DNA from: Ahniella sp.
Lineage (GTDB): Bacteria > Pseudomonadota > Gammaproteobacteria > Xanthomonadales > Ahniellaceae
Assembly: GCA_016712105.1 (NCBI GenBank)
Contig: JADJRU010000008.1
Coordinates: forward strand, 1 to 64,000
Direction: 5' to 3'
Length of the DNA: 64,000 nucleotides
The translations under genes were made by a program, and so were the position numbers. Shown in pieces: positions 46,678 through 56,801 of this stretch (its first letter is position 1; every line of letters begins with the position of its first letter). The notes below the pieces were generated by a model, which was not told the DNA's origin, did no database searches, and worked only from the letters and a program-made list of their open reading frames with translations.

Positions 46678-49600
46678 TCAGAACTCGATGCGCATTCCGG
46701 CGGAGAGGGAGTCGGACGTGGTGCGTTCCTGGCCCATGACCCGCTCGTAGTAAAGGAACGCGGATTTGCCGTTGGCGAACACGCCGGACAGACCAAGGCC
46801 GAAGTTCAGGTAGTCGGTGTCGATGGCATCGTTTTCGATGATGATCGCGGTTCGCGTCGGGTCGAATGCAAAACGCGACACGATCTCGCCTGGATCATCC
46901 TCGAACTCCTTGACCCACTCCATTTGGACGTAGGGCACCAGGACTCCCCAGGTGGTGCTGGTCGTGTAGCTGACCTTGCCGCCGAACACGCCTTGCATCG
47001 ACTTGATCTCGCGGCCCTCGACCGACAGTGCCAAGCCGGCTCCGAGGCCATTGGGATTGGACATCTGCTCCGTGTAGCCGTCGAAGTCGATACGCGTGTA
47101 ATTCAGGCGCGCATAGGGCCCAAAAGCCCAGGCGTTGCGGTTCCAGTCCTTGCCGAATGACACCGAGACGCTGGTCTGATTGCCATCAGGGGAGGCCGAT
47201 GCGATCTGGTTCACTTGCGTCCGGCCACCATTCGCGCCGGGAATCGAGTAGCTGATCCGGCGTTCGATGTCGAACTGGGTCTGACCGATGCTGAGCACGG
47301 TATCGAGGTAGAAACTCTGCGGGTGGTACCAACTCACGTAGCCGGAAAGGCTGGTGCCGGACGTGTCGGTCCCGCCGCGGTTCCCGCGGACATCGCTGTT
47401 GTTTCGGTTCAACCCGAGCGCAGCGCCAAGCACGAACGCGTCGTTCAGACGGTAGTCGACGCCGGCGGTGATGCCATAGGTGCGGAAGTCGAATCCGGGA
47501 TCTTCCTCGAACGGATCCCGTTTGCCGCGACCGATCGTGCCCGACGCGAAGAAGCCCCAGCGAGAGAACTGAGCGCCTGCTTCCGGTTCTTCCGCGGCAT
47601 TCATGCCGAGGATGTTGCCGGGCAGGTAACCCATCTGCAGCGCACCGTCACTGGTGATGAATGCCAGATTGTTCTGGAAGCCGTTGCCGGCGCTGCCGTT
47701 GCGCAGGGCGGTCATGCGGTTGTTGAGGTTGTCGAACTGGCCATTCGCGATCGCCAGGGCCACCTGGTTCTGGTTGCCGCCTTCCTCGACTTGCAGTTCA
47801 TTCAGGGCATTGCTGACTTCCCCGGGCGCATTGTCCGAGTTGGCCACCAGTTCCGAACAACGTTGCAGCAGGTCCTGTTGCAGCGGCGTTGGATTGGCGA
47901 TCTGCGACAGTGCTACACACGAGTTGTCGATCACCGCCGCAATCTCACGAACCGCCGGGGGCAGGTTGTCGGTATTCGCCAGACTGGCTGTGAGCGTGAA
48001 CAGTTTCGGCTCCAAGCCCGGGAAGTCTGCCGCTTTGGCGCGGACCTGGAACTGACCCGGCAAGTTGACGCGGGCGATCGTCTGCGCGCGACCTTGGTCG
48101 TTCGTCAGGACTTCCGAAGGATCGACCGTCACGCCGTTCGCCGTGGGTTCGAACACAATGCGCACGTCCCGCACTGTTTGGCCGCTGGCATTGACGACTC
48201 GCACGACCAGCGGCGCTGAGGGTTCGCCCGGGGCCAGATTCTGGCCTTCGCCCGACACGATCTCGATGCCGCTCGCCGGCACCTCGCCGGTCGCGCTGAA
48301 GAGGAACTCGCCGACACCCAGGACATTCGCCTTGACGTCATTACAGCCAGGGGCTGGGCCGAGCGTGAAGCGGTTCGACGATCTGCCCTGCGCATCCGTG
48401 GTGGTGGATCCCGACTGGAGTGTGCCGCCGCCGCAAGTGACGGTCCACAAAACCGGTACGCCAGCCAAACCCTTCGCCGTGGGCTCGCCAGGTGGCTGGC
48501 TGATCTGAACGACCAGCGGTTCGGGCAAGAGCTCACCCGGACGTCCGGATTGATTGTTGCCACCGCCCGAAGACAGTCCCGGCGAGAACGCCGTGGCCGA
48601 AGCGGTGGCCGTGGCTGCGCCGCCGAGCGCCGAGGCGGTAATCAGGACCGGGCCGGCGCTGCTGCCGTAACGCAGGCGTACGAACACCTTGCCGTTGCCG
48701 TCGGTGATGGCATGGTCAACGTTCAGCGAGCCTGCGCCAACGATCGAGAAGTCGACGCGTTCACCGCTGATGGCAAGGTCGTCCTGGCTGAGTTGGAACA
48801 TGAAGTCTTCATCGGCCAGTGAACCGACCGAGCCCGTCTGTGGCGTCGCATTCAACAAGCGTAGGACCGTGATCGGCGTGTTGAGCGTGAAGTCGGCCGT
48901 GGCCGCTGCACCGCCATTCGGGTTGGTGACCGTCGCGCGGACAAATGCCAGGCCGGAGTTCAGCGGCGTGTAGACGTTTTCAGTCTCGCCCAAGGCGTTC
49001 GTGACGGTTTGTGAGGTGTTCAACTGCCCCGGCCCGACATGCGCCCAGGTCACATTGAAGTTCGTCAACGGCACACCACCGTCGGTCACCCGAATGCGGA
49101 TGGGCTGGCTCGGTTGATTGAGACGCAAGGTCTGAAGGTCGCCACTGACTTTTTCGATGCGGTAGTTGGTCAGCGGCAGCGTGGCCGTCGCCGCAAATCG
49201 GGTCGCCTGGAAACCCTGACCAGCCACTTCGATTTCAACCGGACCGGCCGTGTTGCCCATGATCGCCTGAGCCTGGGCGGTGCCGTTCGTGATGGTCGTG
49301 CTGAGCAGCCCGTTGGTCGCCCCCACCAGTGTTGCCGTACCGCGCACGACTCGCCACGCGAGGGTTCCGGTGCCGGTCGTGTTGATGACCAAAGGTGCGG
49401 CCAAGCGGGTATTGATCGCCGCCGACTGATTGTCGCCGGATACCTTGGTGATGAGTGTCGCCGTCGGGCTGGCGTTGACCGTCAGCGCGAACTGCGCCGG
49501 CGTGAGGCCGGGGAATTCAACCTGTACCAAGGCACTGCCGGCAGCGATGCCAGCCGAGGCAGGAACGGTCGCGCGACCGCTGCCATCAGGGAGAATCGAC

Positions 49601-52077
49601 AGAGACCGGACCGGACTGCCGCCATCATTCAAGAACACATCGCCCGAAACCACCGAATACAGGAAGGCATCCGTGGGGCTTGCGGGCAAGAAACCTGCCG
49701 GCAAGGCGGCAACCAGCGGTTCGGCGAACGGTGCCCCGGCTACAGCTGATTGCTGAGTGCCGGAGACGACTTCAACATCGCTGGGTGGCGGCGGCGCGGC
49801 GGTCTGGATCGCCAGATCCCATTGTTGCGGCACAAATCCGACGCCATCGATCCGAACCGTGACCGGACCTTCGGTCGTACCCGCGAGCAGCGGGATGGAG
49901 TAGCTGGACGTGCCGATCAAGAACGGCACGAGTACGGATGTCGACGAACCCCCCGGTCCGCGCGGGATGGCCGGGAAGGTGGCATCACCCTGCAGGATGT
50001 CGAGGGTGATCAGGATCGCGCCCTCGGGTGCACGGATCGAGTTGACCGTCACGTCGAAGTCCAGGTTCGAGAACGATTGTCCGGGTTCGATGGTCTGGTT
50101 GTTACCCCCGGTAATCGTGATCGTGCCGGTGTTGGGCTCCGGGAAGTTGATCAGATGCCAGGTGATGATGGGCGCCGTGAATGGACCGCTGTCCACTTCA
50201 GCGGTCAGCGTATATTGCGAATTGAGCGTGGTGGTGCCGGCATAAACTTCGATCTCGGCGACACCGATCGTATCGGAAGTGATGACCGTCGATGTGCCCA
50301 CGATACTGCCGTTGACGGCGATCTGGCCGTCGCCATTAACCGTGAAGCGGATCGGGACGCCCGGAACCGGCACGTTGCCATTGCCGAAATCTTGCACGGC
50401 CGTGATCTGGAATGGACCGAACAACTGCCCGGCAATCGCGCCGTAGGGGCTGCCAGAGTTTTCGCTGGTCGGGACGGCTTGGAAACTCTCGATGGCCGCG
50501 CCTGCATCCACGGTCAGATTGAGGTCGATATTCTGGCCTGGTGCGAAATCAGGTGCGCTTGCGCGCACGACCAGCGGGCCCGGTACCGTCCCGGCGATCA
50601 CAGCCGTTTCGGCGATGCCCGCACCGTTGGTGGTGACGAACACTTCAGTGGGTGGTGGCGGCCGGCCATCAGGGCCAGGAGGCGCGACCGGCGGGCCGAA
50701 GCCACCATCTCCCGAAACGACATTGAAGCGAACCAAGGCGTTCGGCAAGGGGGATCCGTTGTTGGTGACGAGGATCCGCCAGTTGCCCAAGAAGGTCTCG
50801 GTGGGTGCCGCAGTTGCTGCGGGTGAAGCACCCTGTTGGGTCACTGAAGGCGCGGTTGGCGCGTCGACGGTGATGTTGAAGGTTCGATCCGCCATGAACG
50901 TCCCGCAGCCGCCCGGATCATTGGCATAGGCGCGGACCGTGTAGTTCTGGGACGAGCCACCCGACGAACCTGCCTTAAATTTCACCTGAGTGAAACTGTC
51001 GTATTGGAATTGGCCAGCGCTGATCTCCGTCCACGGCGCGATCTCATCGAACTGGTTGCTCTGGCTTTGAATGAACTCGACTGTTGCAGGATTTCCGTCG
51101 ATGCGCCAAGCGGCGTTGACCGGTGTTGGAGCCATCGCGGCAGGCAGCGTTTCGCCAATCGCAAACTCGGCGATCTGACCCTCGACCCAGCCCGCCTGCG
51201 GCGGCGTCAGAGTGGCGGGCGGTGGGCAGGTCAATGTCGGTGCAACGCCGTTGACTGTGAGATTCACCGTATCCGTCTGGCCGGTGAATTCGGCCGCGGA
51301 GAAGCTGATCGTTGCCGGGCCCGGCGTGGCGCCAGCGAGCACCTCGAAATTGACGATTCCTGAGGGATCACTGAAAAAGTATCCACCAGGGCCGAACGAA
51401 CCGACACCGACCGGGCGAAGTGTGATGTCGCCGGACGTGACGGTGGCCACGATCACAACGTCAAGCAAAGGTGAGCCGTTTTCGGTGACCTGAACGGCCA
51501 CCGGGGCCGGGAAACCCTGGCCTGTATTCGCGACTTGACCGTCGCCGGTCGAGACGGCAAGTGTTGGCGATACGGCCGGGTTCACGTTGACCGTGAACGC
51601 AGTCGGTGGAGGCGTCGGGCCGCAGCCGTTCGGGTCCTGCAGGGTCACGTTGACTGTATACGGGGAGCCCGAAGACGAATTTGGAAGCGCTTGCACCGCA
51701 TTGGAGTGGTGGTACTCGAATCCCATGGGCGAGATCGGCACCCAGGGAACGACAAAAGTGAAGTTCTGGCCGCCCGGACCAAACAGTCGCAAGCCTGCGC
51801 CGCCTAGAATTTCGTAGTTCACGTTGAGATCGGGTAGCGGTATCGACGCGGAGGGATCGACCTGTCCGACGCCGATTGGTGCCAGCTGGCCCTCAACGAT
51901 GGTTACCGTGGTCGGAAACTCGGCCGGCGGTGGGCAGGCGAGTGGCGGACCTGCCTGGACCGAGCCGGAACCCGAACTCAAGCCGATCGCGGCCAGAGCC
52001 ATCCCGAGGAGGATTACCCGAGGACTCGCCGACCAGCGGCCCCTGTGTCCCGACAAAAAAACGCGTTCCGAGGACAT
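46678..52077 (-). CDS. Giant autotransporter with Ig-like repeats
   Basis: 1799 residues from the ATG at 52077 (GGGAG six bases upstream; an ATG at 52101 is less well placed). Signal peptide (VILLGMALAAIGLSSGSG), two CPPP-headed domains (LACPPPAEFPTTVTIVEGQL, LTCPPPATLTPPQAGWVEGQ), then repeated invasin-like Ig modules with a recurring core such as VSGDNQSAAINTRLAAPLVI and VSGEGQNLAPGEPSAPLVVR about every 90-100 residues. A linker with two Cys (NSCVALSQIANP, QRCSELVANS) leads to an autotransporter beta-barrel (about 1510-1799; WGFFASGTIGRGKRD, YGITAGVDYRLND) ending in AGMRIEF with the terminal Phe required by BAM. It should display a long adhesive stalk. A divergent caspase-like gene shares its upstream region. 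Confidence 0.88.
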   Translation of the reverse strand: MSSERVFLSGHRGRWSASPRVILLGMALAAIGLSSGSGSVQAGPPLACPPPAEFPTTVTIVEGQLAPIGVGQVDPSASIPLPDLNVNYEILGGAGLRLFGPGGQNFTFVVPWVPISPMGFEYHHSNAVQALPNSSSGSPYTVNVTLQDPNGCGPTPPPTAFTVNVNPAVSPTLAVSTGDGQVANTGQGFPAPVAVQVTENGSPLLDVVIVATVTSGDITLRPVGVGSFGPGGYFFSDPSGIVNFEVLAGATPGPATISFSAAEFTGQTDTVNLTVNGVAPTLTCPPPATLTPPQAGWVEGQIAEFAIGETLPAAMAPTPVNAAWRIDGNPATVEFIQSQSNQFDEIAPWTEISAGQFQYDSFTQVKFKAGSSGGSSQNYTVRAYANDPGGCGTFMADRTFNITVDAPTAPSVTQQGASPAATAAPTETFLGNWRILVTNNGSPLPNALVRFNVVSGDGGFGPPVAPPGPDGRPPPPTEVFVTTNGAGIAETAVIAGTVPGPLVVRASAPDFAPGQNIDLNLTVDAGAAIESFQAVPTSENSGSPYGAIAGQLFGPFQITAVQDFGNGNVPVPGVPIRFTVNGDGQIAVNGSIVGTSTVITSDTIGVAEIEVYAGTTTLNSQYTLTAEVDSGPFTAPIITWHLINFPEPNTGTITITGGNNQTIEPGQSFSNLDFDVTVNSIRAPEGAILITLDILQGDATFPAIPRGPGGSSTSVLVPFLIGTSSYSIPLLAGTTEGPVTVRIDGVGFVPQQWDLAIQTAAPPPPSDVEVVSGTQQSAVAGAPFAEPLVAALPAGFLPASPTDAFLYSVVSGDVFLNDGGSPVRSLSILPDGSGRATVPASAGIAAGSALVQVEFPGLTPAQFALTVNASPTATLITKVSGDNQSAAINTRLAAPLVINTTGTGTLAWRVVRGTATLVGATNGLLSTTITNGTAQAQAIMGNTAGPVEIEVAGQGFQATRFAATATLPLTNYRIEKVSGDLQTLRLNQPSQPIRIRVTDGGVPLTNFNVTWAHVGPGQLNTSQTVTNALGETENVYTPLNSGLAFVRATVTNPNGGAAATADFTLNTPITVLRLLNATPQTGSVGSLADEDFMFQLSQDDLAISGERVDFSIVGAGSLNVDHAITDGNGKVFVRLRYGSSAGPVLITASALGGAATATASATAFSPGLSSGGGNNQSGRPGELLPEPLVVQISQPPGEPTAKGLAGVPVLWTVTCGGGTLQSGSTTTDAQGRSSNRFTLGPAPGCNDVKANVLGVGEFLFSATGEVPASGIEIVSGEGQNLAPGEPSAPLVVRVVNASGQTVRDVRIVFEPTANGVTVDPSEVLTNDQGRAQTIARVNLPGQFQVRAKAADFPGLEPKLFTLTASLANTDNLPPAVREIAAVIDNSCVALSQIANPTPLQQDLLQRCSELVANSDNAPGEVSNALNELQVEEGGNQNQVALAIANGQFDNLNNRMTALRNGSAGNGFQNNLAFITSDGALQMGYLPGNILGMNAAEEPEAGAQFSRWGFFASGTIGRGKRDPFEEDPGFDFRTYGITAGVDYRLNDAFVLGAALGLNRNNSDVRGNRGGTDTSGTSLSGYVSWYHPQSFYLDTVLSIGQTQFDIERRISYSIPGANGGRTQVNQIASASPDGNQTSVSVSFGKDWNRNAWAFGPYARLNYTRIDFDGYTEQMSNPNGLGAGLALSVEGREIKSMQGVFGGKVSYTTSTTWGVLVPYVQMEWVKEFEDDPGEIVSRFAFDPTRTAIIIENDAIDTDYLNFGLGLSGVFANGKSAFLYYERVMGQERTTSDSLSAGMRIEF

Positions 52078-52104
52078 ACGATCTCCCTTTAACATCCGCA
52101 TGGC

Positions 52105-52110
52105 TATACT
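52105..52110 (+). promoter_or_regulatory. Candidate -10 element of the caspase-like gene
   Basis: TATACT within ATGGCTATACT, 70 bases before the start. The same 11 bases occur before pilT (56926-56936). No good -35 was found. Confidence 0.25.
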
Positions 52111-52179
52111 GTGAGCGTACTACAGGGCCGGATGCGGCGGGTAGCGCGCACCGGCGGTCCCAATCGACGGAGATGCGAC

Positions 52180-54648
52180 ATGAAAGCAAAGTTTGAACGG
52201 CCACTGTTCAGGCAATCGGCCCTGGCACTTGGCATTGCCTCGGTGATGATGTTGTCGGCGCTTCCGACCAGTGCACCGCAGGCAAAGGCGAAAGTGCGGA
52301 ATGCCGAAGACCTGATGGTCGTCGACTGCCTGCTGCCAGGCCAGGTGCGCAAACTGGGGGCGATGGCGAGTTTCATGACTGCACGCCGCCCCATCCGCAC
52401 CACTCAATCCGACTGCGAGATCCGCGGCGGCGAATATGTGGCGTTTGATCGGGCGAACTATCAGACCGCGTTGAAGGTCTGGATGCAGCAAGCCGAAACC
52501 GGCGATGCCGAAGCCCAGAACTACGTCGGCGAGATCTACGCCAAGGGCCTGGGAATCGAACCCGATTATGTCCAGGCTGCTGCCTGGTACCAGAAGGCTG
52601 CAGCACAAGGCCTGACGCGCGCGAAAATCACCCTCGGTTTCCCGTATGAGCAAGGGCCGGGTGTCGAGAAGGATCCCCAGAAAGCGCTGAATCTGTATCG
52701 GGAAGGTTCCGGCATTACCGGCGACGAACTGATCTTCACGTCGACGATGGCAGCAGCCATCAGTGAAAAAGACAAACAAATCAGCGGGTTGCAGCAGAAT
52801 CTGGATGCCGAGAAGGCGGCCAACGACAAACTGCGACTGCAACTGGATTCGGCGAAGAAAGAAATCGAAAGTCGCCGCCAGAGTATGCAGATGCAGCAGT
52901 CCGAGCTTGAATCCGCGAAGGCGCAACTGAGCGAGGCACAGCAGCGTATTGCGCCGCAGTCGCCCGACATCGCGCTGATCTCGCAGGCTCTGGCGCAGGC
53001 TGAGGAACGGTTGACCGCCGAACGGGCAGCACTCGAAAAGGAGCGGGTCGACTACAGCTCGCAGCGCCAGAATGATCAACTGCAACTCGCCAAACTGCGG
53101 GCGCAGGAAGCCGATCTGGGCAAAAGAGGTGCCACCGATCCGGCTGCGAAGGCGGAGTTGGACAAAGTCCGCGCGACGCTGTCCGATCTCACGCTGAAGC
53201 TCGACAGTTCGTCGCAGCGTGCCGCCGAACTCGAAAAATTGCTGAAGACCAATTCCGAGCGCATGACGCAGGAAACGCTGCGTTACGAGGGCGATCGCAA
53301 GAAGATGGAGTTGGCGCTCGCGGCATCGAAGGAAGACCGCGAACTGCTGCTGTTGCTCGAACAGCAGTTGTCCGAGAAACAGCGCGAGGTGTCGCGTCAG
53401 CGCGGTGCGATCACCGCTCTTGAGCGTCAGGTCCAGGTGGGTTCGGATTCTCTGGCCAGCGGTGGCAACGTGCTCGCCGGTGGCCCGGTCGTCGAGATCA
53501 TCGAACCGGCGATCACGCTCACGCGAGGCAAACCTGCCGCGATCTCCCGTCGCAAGGAAGGCTCCGAGATCGTCGGCCGGGTGGTGTCCAAGACGCCGGT
53601 CTCCGAAGTGTCGATCAATGGCCAGATGGTGAAAGTTGCCCCGAACGGCATGTTCCGCGCCCAAGTGGCGGTTCCAGAGGCAGGCGCGCCGATTCAGGTT
53701 GCTGCGGTCGACAAGGCGGGCGGCAAGGCGTCGCTGGAATTCACGCTGATGCCGGCGGCGAATGCGACGGCCCAGTCGTCCGTGGGTACCCGCAAGATGC
53801 CGGCCGGCGTCAAAGTCGGCAAACAATACGCCATCCTGATCGGAAACAACGAATACGGCCAGTACCCAGCCCTGGAAAGCGCCATCAATGACGCGAACCA
53901 GATCGGCGGCGTGCTGAAGGGCCGATATGGTTTCCAGACCACGGTTCTGAACAACGCCAGCCGATTCGACATCCTGTCCGCGTTCAACGATGCGCGGGAG
54001 CAACTCAAGCCGGAAGACAGCCTGCTGGTCTATTTCGCCGGTCACGGTGAAGTCGACAACGCCAGCAAACAAGGTTATTGGGTGCCGGTGGATGGTCAGA
54101 GCGGCAATGCCAAATCCTGGCTGTCCAATCGTGCGATTTCGGACATTCTCAATACGGTGGCCGCGCGCCACATCATGGTGGTGGCCGATTCCTGCTACTC
54201 GGGCGCCATGACCCGCTCGTCGCTGCCAACGATCAATCCGGGTGCAGCCGACTCGGCCTGGTCCGACTGGATCACGAAAGTCTCGAACAGCCGTTCCCGT
54301 ACGGCACTGACGTCGGGTGGTCTGCAGCCGGTGGCCGACAGCGGTCGCGGCCAGAACTCCTACTTCGCGACGGCCGTGCTCGGTGCCCTCGAGGCGAACA
54401 GCAACATTCTGGAAGGCCAGAACCTGTTCCGCGGCGTGGCCTCGTCGATGGCGCTGGCAGCGGTCGAGAGTTCGATCGTGCAAGTGCCGGAATACGCGCC
54501 GATCCAGTTTGCCGGGCATGAAGCCGGCGAGTTCCTGTTTGTGCCGCGTGGCGGTCTGGCGGACGTCACGGAAAGCAAGCCTGAAGAAGTGCTGGTGGAT
54601 GCCGAACCGGTGGTGCCGATGGTGGCACCGGTCGTCGCCATCCGCTGA
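52180..54648 (+). CDS. Exported orthocaspase (peptidase C14) with SEL1 repeats and coiled coil
   Basis: 822 residues. An N-terminal signal-like segment (ALALGIASVMMLSALPTSAP) is followed by SEL1 repeats (AQNYVGEIYAKGLGIEPDYV and AAWYQKAAAQGLTRAKITLG, about residues 105-170). A long coiled coil (about 190-425; QISGLQQNLDAEKAANDKLR, QRAAELEKLLKTNSERMTQE) and a small beta domain (EGSEIVGRVVSKTPVSEVSI) come next. The C-terminal caspase fold has SLLVYFAGHGEVDN with catalytic His622 and MVVADSCYSGAM with Cys672, then ALTSGGLQPVAD. Orthocaspases cut after Arg or Lys and act in stress or signalling. It is divergent from the autotransporter across 102 bases and is ended by a strong terminator. Its substrate is unknown; cleavage of a surface protein is only a hypothesis. 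Confidence 0.9.
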   Translation: MKAKFERPLFRQSALALGIASVMMLSALPTSAPQAKAKVRNAEDLMVVDCLLPGQVRKLGAMASFMTARRPIRTTQSDCEIRGGEYVAFDRANYQTALKVWMQQAETGDAEAQNYVGEIYAKGLGIEPDYVQAAAWYQKAAAQGLTRAKITLGFPYEQGPGVEKDPQKALNLYREGSGITGDELIFTSTMAAAISEKDKQISGLQQNLDAEKAANDKLRLQLDSAKKEIESRRQSMQMQQSELESAKAQLSEAQQRIAPQSPDIALISQALAQAEERLTAERAALEKERVDYSSQRQNDQLQLAKLRAQEADLGKRGATDPAAKAELDKVRATLSDLTLKLDSSSQRAAELEKLLKTNSERMTQETLRYEGDRKKMELALAASKEDRELLLLLEQQLSEKQREVSRQRGAITALERQVQVGSDSLASGGNVLAGGPVVEIIEPAITLTRGKPAAISRRKEGSEIVGRVVSKTPVSEVSINGQMVKVAPNGMFRAQVAVPEAGAPIQVAAVDKAGGKASLEFTLMPAANATAQSSVGTRKMPAGVKVGKQYAILIGNNEYGQYPALESAINDANQIGGVLKGRYGFQTTVLNNASRFDILSAFNDAREQLKPEDSLLVYFAGHGEVDNASKQGYWVPVDGQSGNAKSWLSNRAISDILNTVAARHIMVVADSCYSGAMTRSSLPTINPGAADSAWSDWITKVSNSRSRTALTSGGLQPVADSGRGQNSYFATAVLGALEANSNILEGQNLFRGVASSMALAAVESSIVQVPEYAPIQFAGHEAGEFLFVPRGGLADVTESKPEEVLVDAEPVVPMVAPVVAIR

Positions 54649-54667
54649 TTCAGTGCGGGAAACATCC

Positions 54668-54694
54668 GGGGCAGGCTTCGGCCTGCCCCTTTTT
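54668..54694 (+). terminator. Rho-independent terminator after the orthocaspase gene
   Basis: GGGGCAGGC, loop TTCG, GCCTGCCCC, then TTTTT: a UUCG tetraloop stem of nine G/C-rich pairs with a perfect T-run, 20 bases past the stop. Confidence 0.95.
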
Positions 54695-54706
54695 GCGCCG
54701 GAAGTG

Positions 54707-55294
54707 TCAGCCCACGGCCACGGGTAGCGACATGGACAGCGCGAGTGCCATCAGCGGTCCGGGAATGACGATCCGGGCGATCTGAATCAGCAACAGCAGC
54801 ACCATCGGCGAAATGTCGAAGGGTCCGATGGGCGGTATGTAGCGCTTGAAAGGCGCAAGCAGTGGCTTGGTGACGAAGTTCAGGATGTCCATTGGTGCGC
54901 TGCGGCTGCCGGGCGCAAGCCACGAGACCAGAACGCGGACGAGCACCAGCCAGAACAGGGTCATGAACACAAAATCCAGCATGAGCCCGAGGCCAAACAC
55001 CAGCAATGCCATCGGTGCAACGCTGCCGCCACCGAGGAGCAACATCAGCCAGCCCTCGATCGTGGCGAGCAACCAAAGCACCAAAAGCCCACCCAAATGC
55101 CAACCACGCACCACCGGCAGGACCTTCTGCAAGGGCATGAACAGCGGGTTCGTGAGCTTGAAGATGGACTGGCTGGCAGGGTGATGGAACGGCGCCCGGA
55201 ATGCCTGCATCAGCAACCGCAACAAGACGACGAACATCAGCAAGCCAAACACGAACTGGATGACCAGACTGCCGGCCGAACCCATGACACCCAT
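54707..55294 (-). CDS. yggT: YggT family membrane protein
   Basis: 195 residues from the ATG at 55294, whose ribosome site GGGAGG lies inside the end of proC. Two tandem YGGT units are present: LVIQFVFGLLMFVVLLRLLM with FKLTNPLFMPLQKVLPVV, and FMTLFWLVLVRVLVSWLAPG with FVTKPLLAPFKRYIPPIGPF. The family is linked to osmotic or envelope homeostasis. One base separates it from the proC stop, giving the conserved order yggS-proC-yggT. Confidence 0.9.
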   Translation of the reverse strand: MGVMGSAGSLVIQFVFGLLMFVVLLRLLMQAFRAPFHHPASQSIFKLTNPLFMPLQKVLPVVRGWHLGGLLVLWLLATIEGWLMLLLGGGSVAPMALLVFGLGLMLDFVFMTLFWLVLVRVLVSWLAPGSRSAPMDILNFVTKPLLAPFKRYIPPIGPFDISPMVLLLLIQIARIVIPGPLMALALSMSLPVAVG

Positions 55295-55295
55295 G

Positions 55296-56113
55296 TCAGC
55301 CTCCCGACTGTGCTGAAAGTTCGCGGCCCCGTTCGGTCGCCCGAGTGATGGCCGCATGGGTCAGTACGCGAAAACCGCCAGCCTCGAACGTTTCGATCGC
55401 GGCCTGGGTTGTGCCATTCGGTGACGTGACTCGCCGGCGCAATTCTGCGGGTGACTCGTGGGCCCCGGCGGCCATCCGTGCCGCACCCAAAGCGGTGCTC
55501 AGCACCAATTCCCTGGCAACCGGGGCCGTTAGCCCTTGTTTGATGCCGGCTTCGATCATGGCTTCCATCAACAGAAAGAAATACGCAGGTCCGCTGCCTG
55601 ACACCGCAGTGACGGCGTCCATCAACGTTTCGTCCTCGATCCAGACGGTGGCGCCCACTGCAGTCATGACGTCCACGGCCTGTTGGCGCTGGACCGCATC
55701 GACCTGCGCATTCGCGAACAATCCGGTGATGCCGGCGCTGATCAAGGCGGGTGTATTGGGCATGGCGCGAACGACCGCTGCTTCGGCCCCAGCCATTGCC
55801 GGAAGTTGCCGAGGCTGATGCCCGCGGCAATCGACACCAGCACGGGGCGTTGTGCCGCGATCTGCGCCGCCAGTTCCCGGCACACAGTCGCCATGACCTG
55901 GGGTTTGACCGCCAGCACGATCAGGCTGGCGCCGTCTGCGGCAGCCAGATTGTCACTGCCAGTCACTACGCCGAAATCGTCGAGCAAGGCTTGGCGGAGT
56001 TCAGGCACCGGTTCGGCGACGCGGATCGAACCCGGGGACTGGCCGTTGCGGATCATGCCGCCGATGAGGCTGCGCGCCATATTGCCGCCCCCGATGAATG
56101 CCACTGTGTTCAT
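55296..56113 (-). CDS. proC: Pyrroline-5-carboxylate reductase, frameshifted
   Basis: About 273 residues after one missing base in the CCCC run 55787-55790 is restored. N-terminal VAFIGGGNMARSLIGGMIRN is the NADPH site; past the shift, VVRAMPNTPALISAGITGLF and DAVTAVSGSGPAYFFLLMEA are the substrate and dimer motifs, followed by SPAELRRRVTSPNGTTQAAI. The last step of proline synthesis: P5C to proline. The unshifted join reads LGAEAAVVRAMPNTP, as in the family. It sits between yggS and yggT, a layout widespread in gammaproteobacteria. As drawn, the sequence would give two fragments. Confidence 0.92.
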
Positions 56114-56126
56114 GAAAAAGCCTTCG

Positions 56127-56801
56127 TCATGGGGAAATCCGGGCGCCGAAAAGAGCCGATCCTACTCGAATCAGGCTCGCGCCTTCGGCGATCGCCAATT
56201 CGAAGTCGTCACTCATGCCCATCGACAGGGTGTCGACACTGGCGTGTTGTGCACGCAATGAATCGAACAGACCGGCCATCCGCCGAAATGCCGATCCGAG
56301 CGTGTTGGCGTCGCCCGGGGCCGGGATCGCCATCAGGCCGCGCAGGCGCAGTTCGGGAAAGCGAAGGATGGACACCGCGAGGGCGGAAACCGCTTCGGGG
56401 CGGCAACCGGATTTGCTGGCTTCGTCGTCGATGTTGACCTGGATCAGGACGTTCAAGGGCGGGCGGTTGCCGCGATGTTGCGCCAGCAGGGGCACAATCT
56501 TCTCCCGGTCAACACTCTGGACCCAGTCGAATGTGGCTGCAGCGGCGGCACACTTGTTGGACTGGAGTGGTCCGATCAAGTGCCAGGTCAGCGGCAGATC
56601 GGCCAATTCCGCTTGTTTGGCCTGTGCTTCCTGGACGTAGTTTTCACCAAATTCGGTCTGACCTTGGGCGGCCAGTTCGCGAATGGCCGAAGCCGGTTTC
56701 AATTTGCTCACGGCCAGCAGGCGCACCGGCCGACCGGCCGCGGCGCGGGTCATTCGAGCTTTGATGTCGGCCAGTCTTGCTGCTTTTTCTTCCGTATCCA
56801 T
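56127..56801 (-). CDS. yggS: PLP homeostasis protein YggS (PLPBP)
   Basis: 224 residues, standard length. RLLAVSKLKPASAIRELAAQ contains the PLP-binding Lys, and FGENYVQEAQAKQAEL, LTWHLIGPLQSNKCAAAA and LSMGMSDDFELAIAEGASLI are the family signatures. It binds pyridoxal phosphate and buffers it without known catalysis. It is the first gene of the minus-strand yggS-proC-yggT unit, divergent from pilT. Confidence 0.95.
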   Translation of the reverse strand: MDTEEKAARLADIKARMTRAAAGRPVRLLAVSKLKPASAIRELAAQGQTEFGENYVQEAQAKQAELADLPLTWHLIGPLQSNKCAAAAATFDWVQSVDREKIVPLLAQHRGNRPPLNVLIQVNIDDEASKSGCRPEAVSALAVSILRFPELRLRGLMAIPAPGDANTLGSAFRRMAGLFDSLRAQHASVDTLSMGMSDDFELAIAEGASLIRVGSALFGARISP

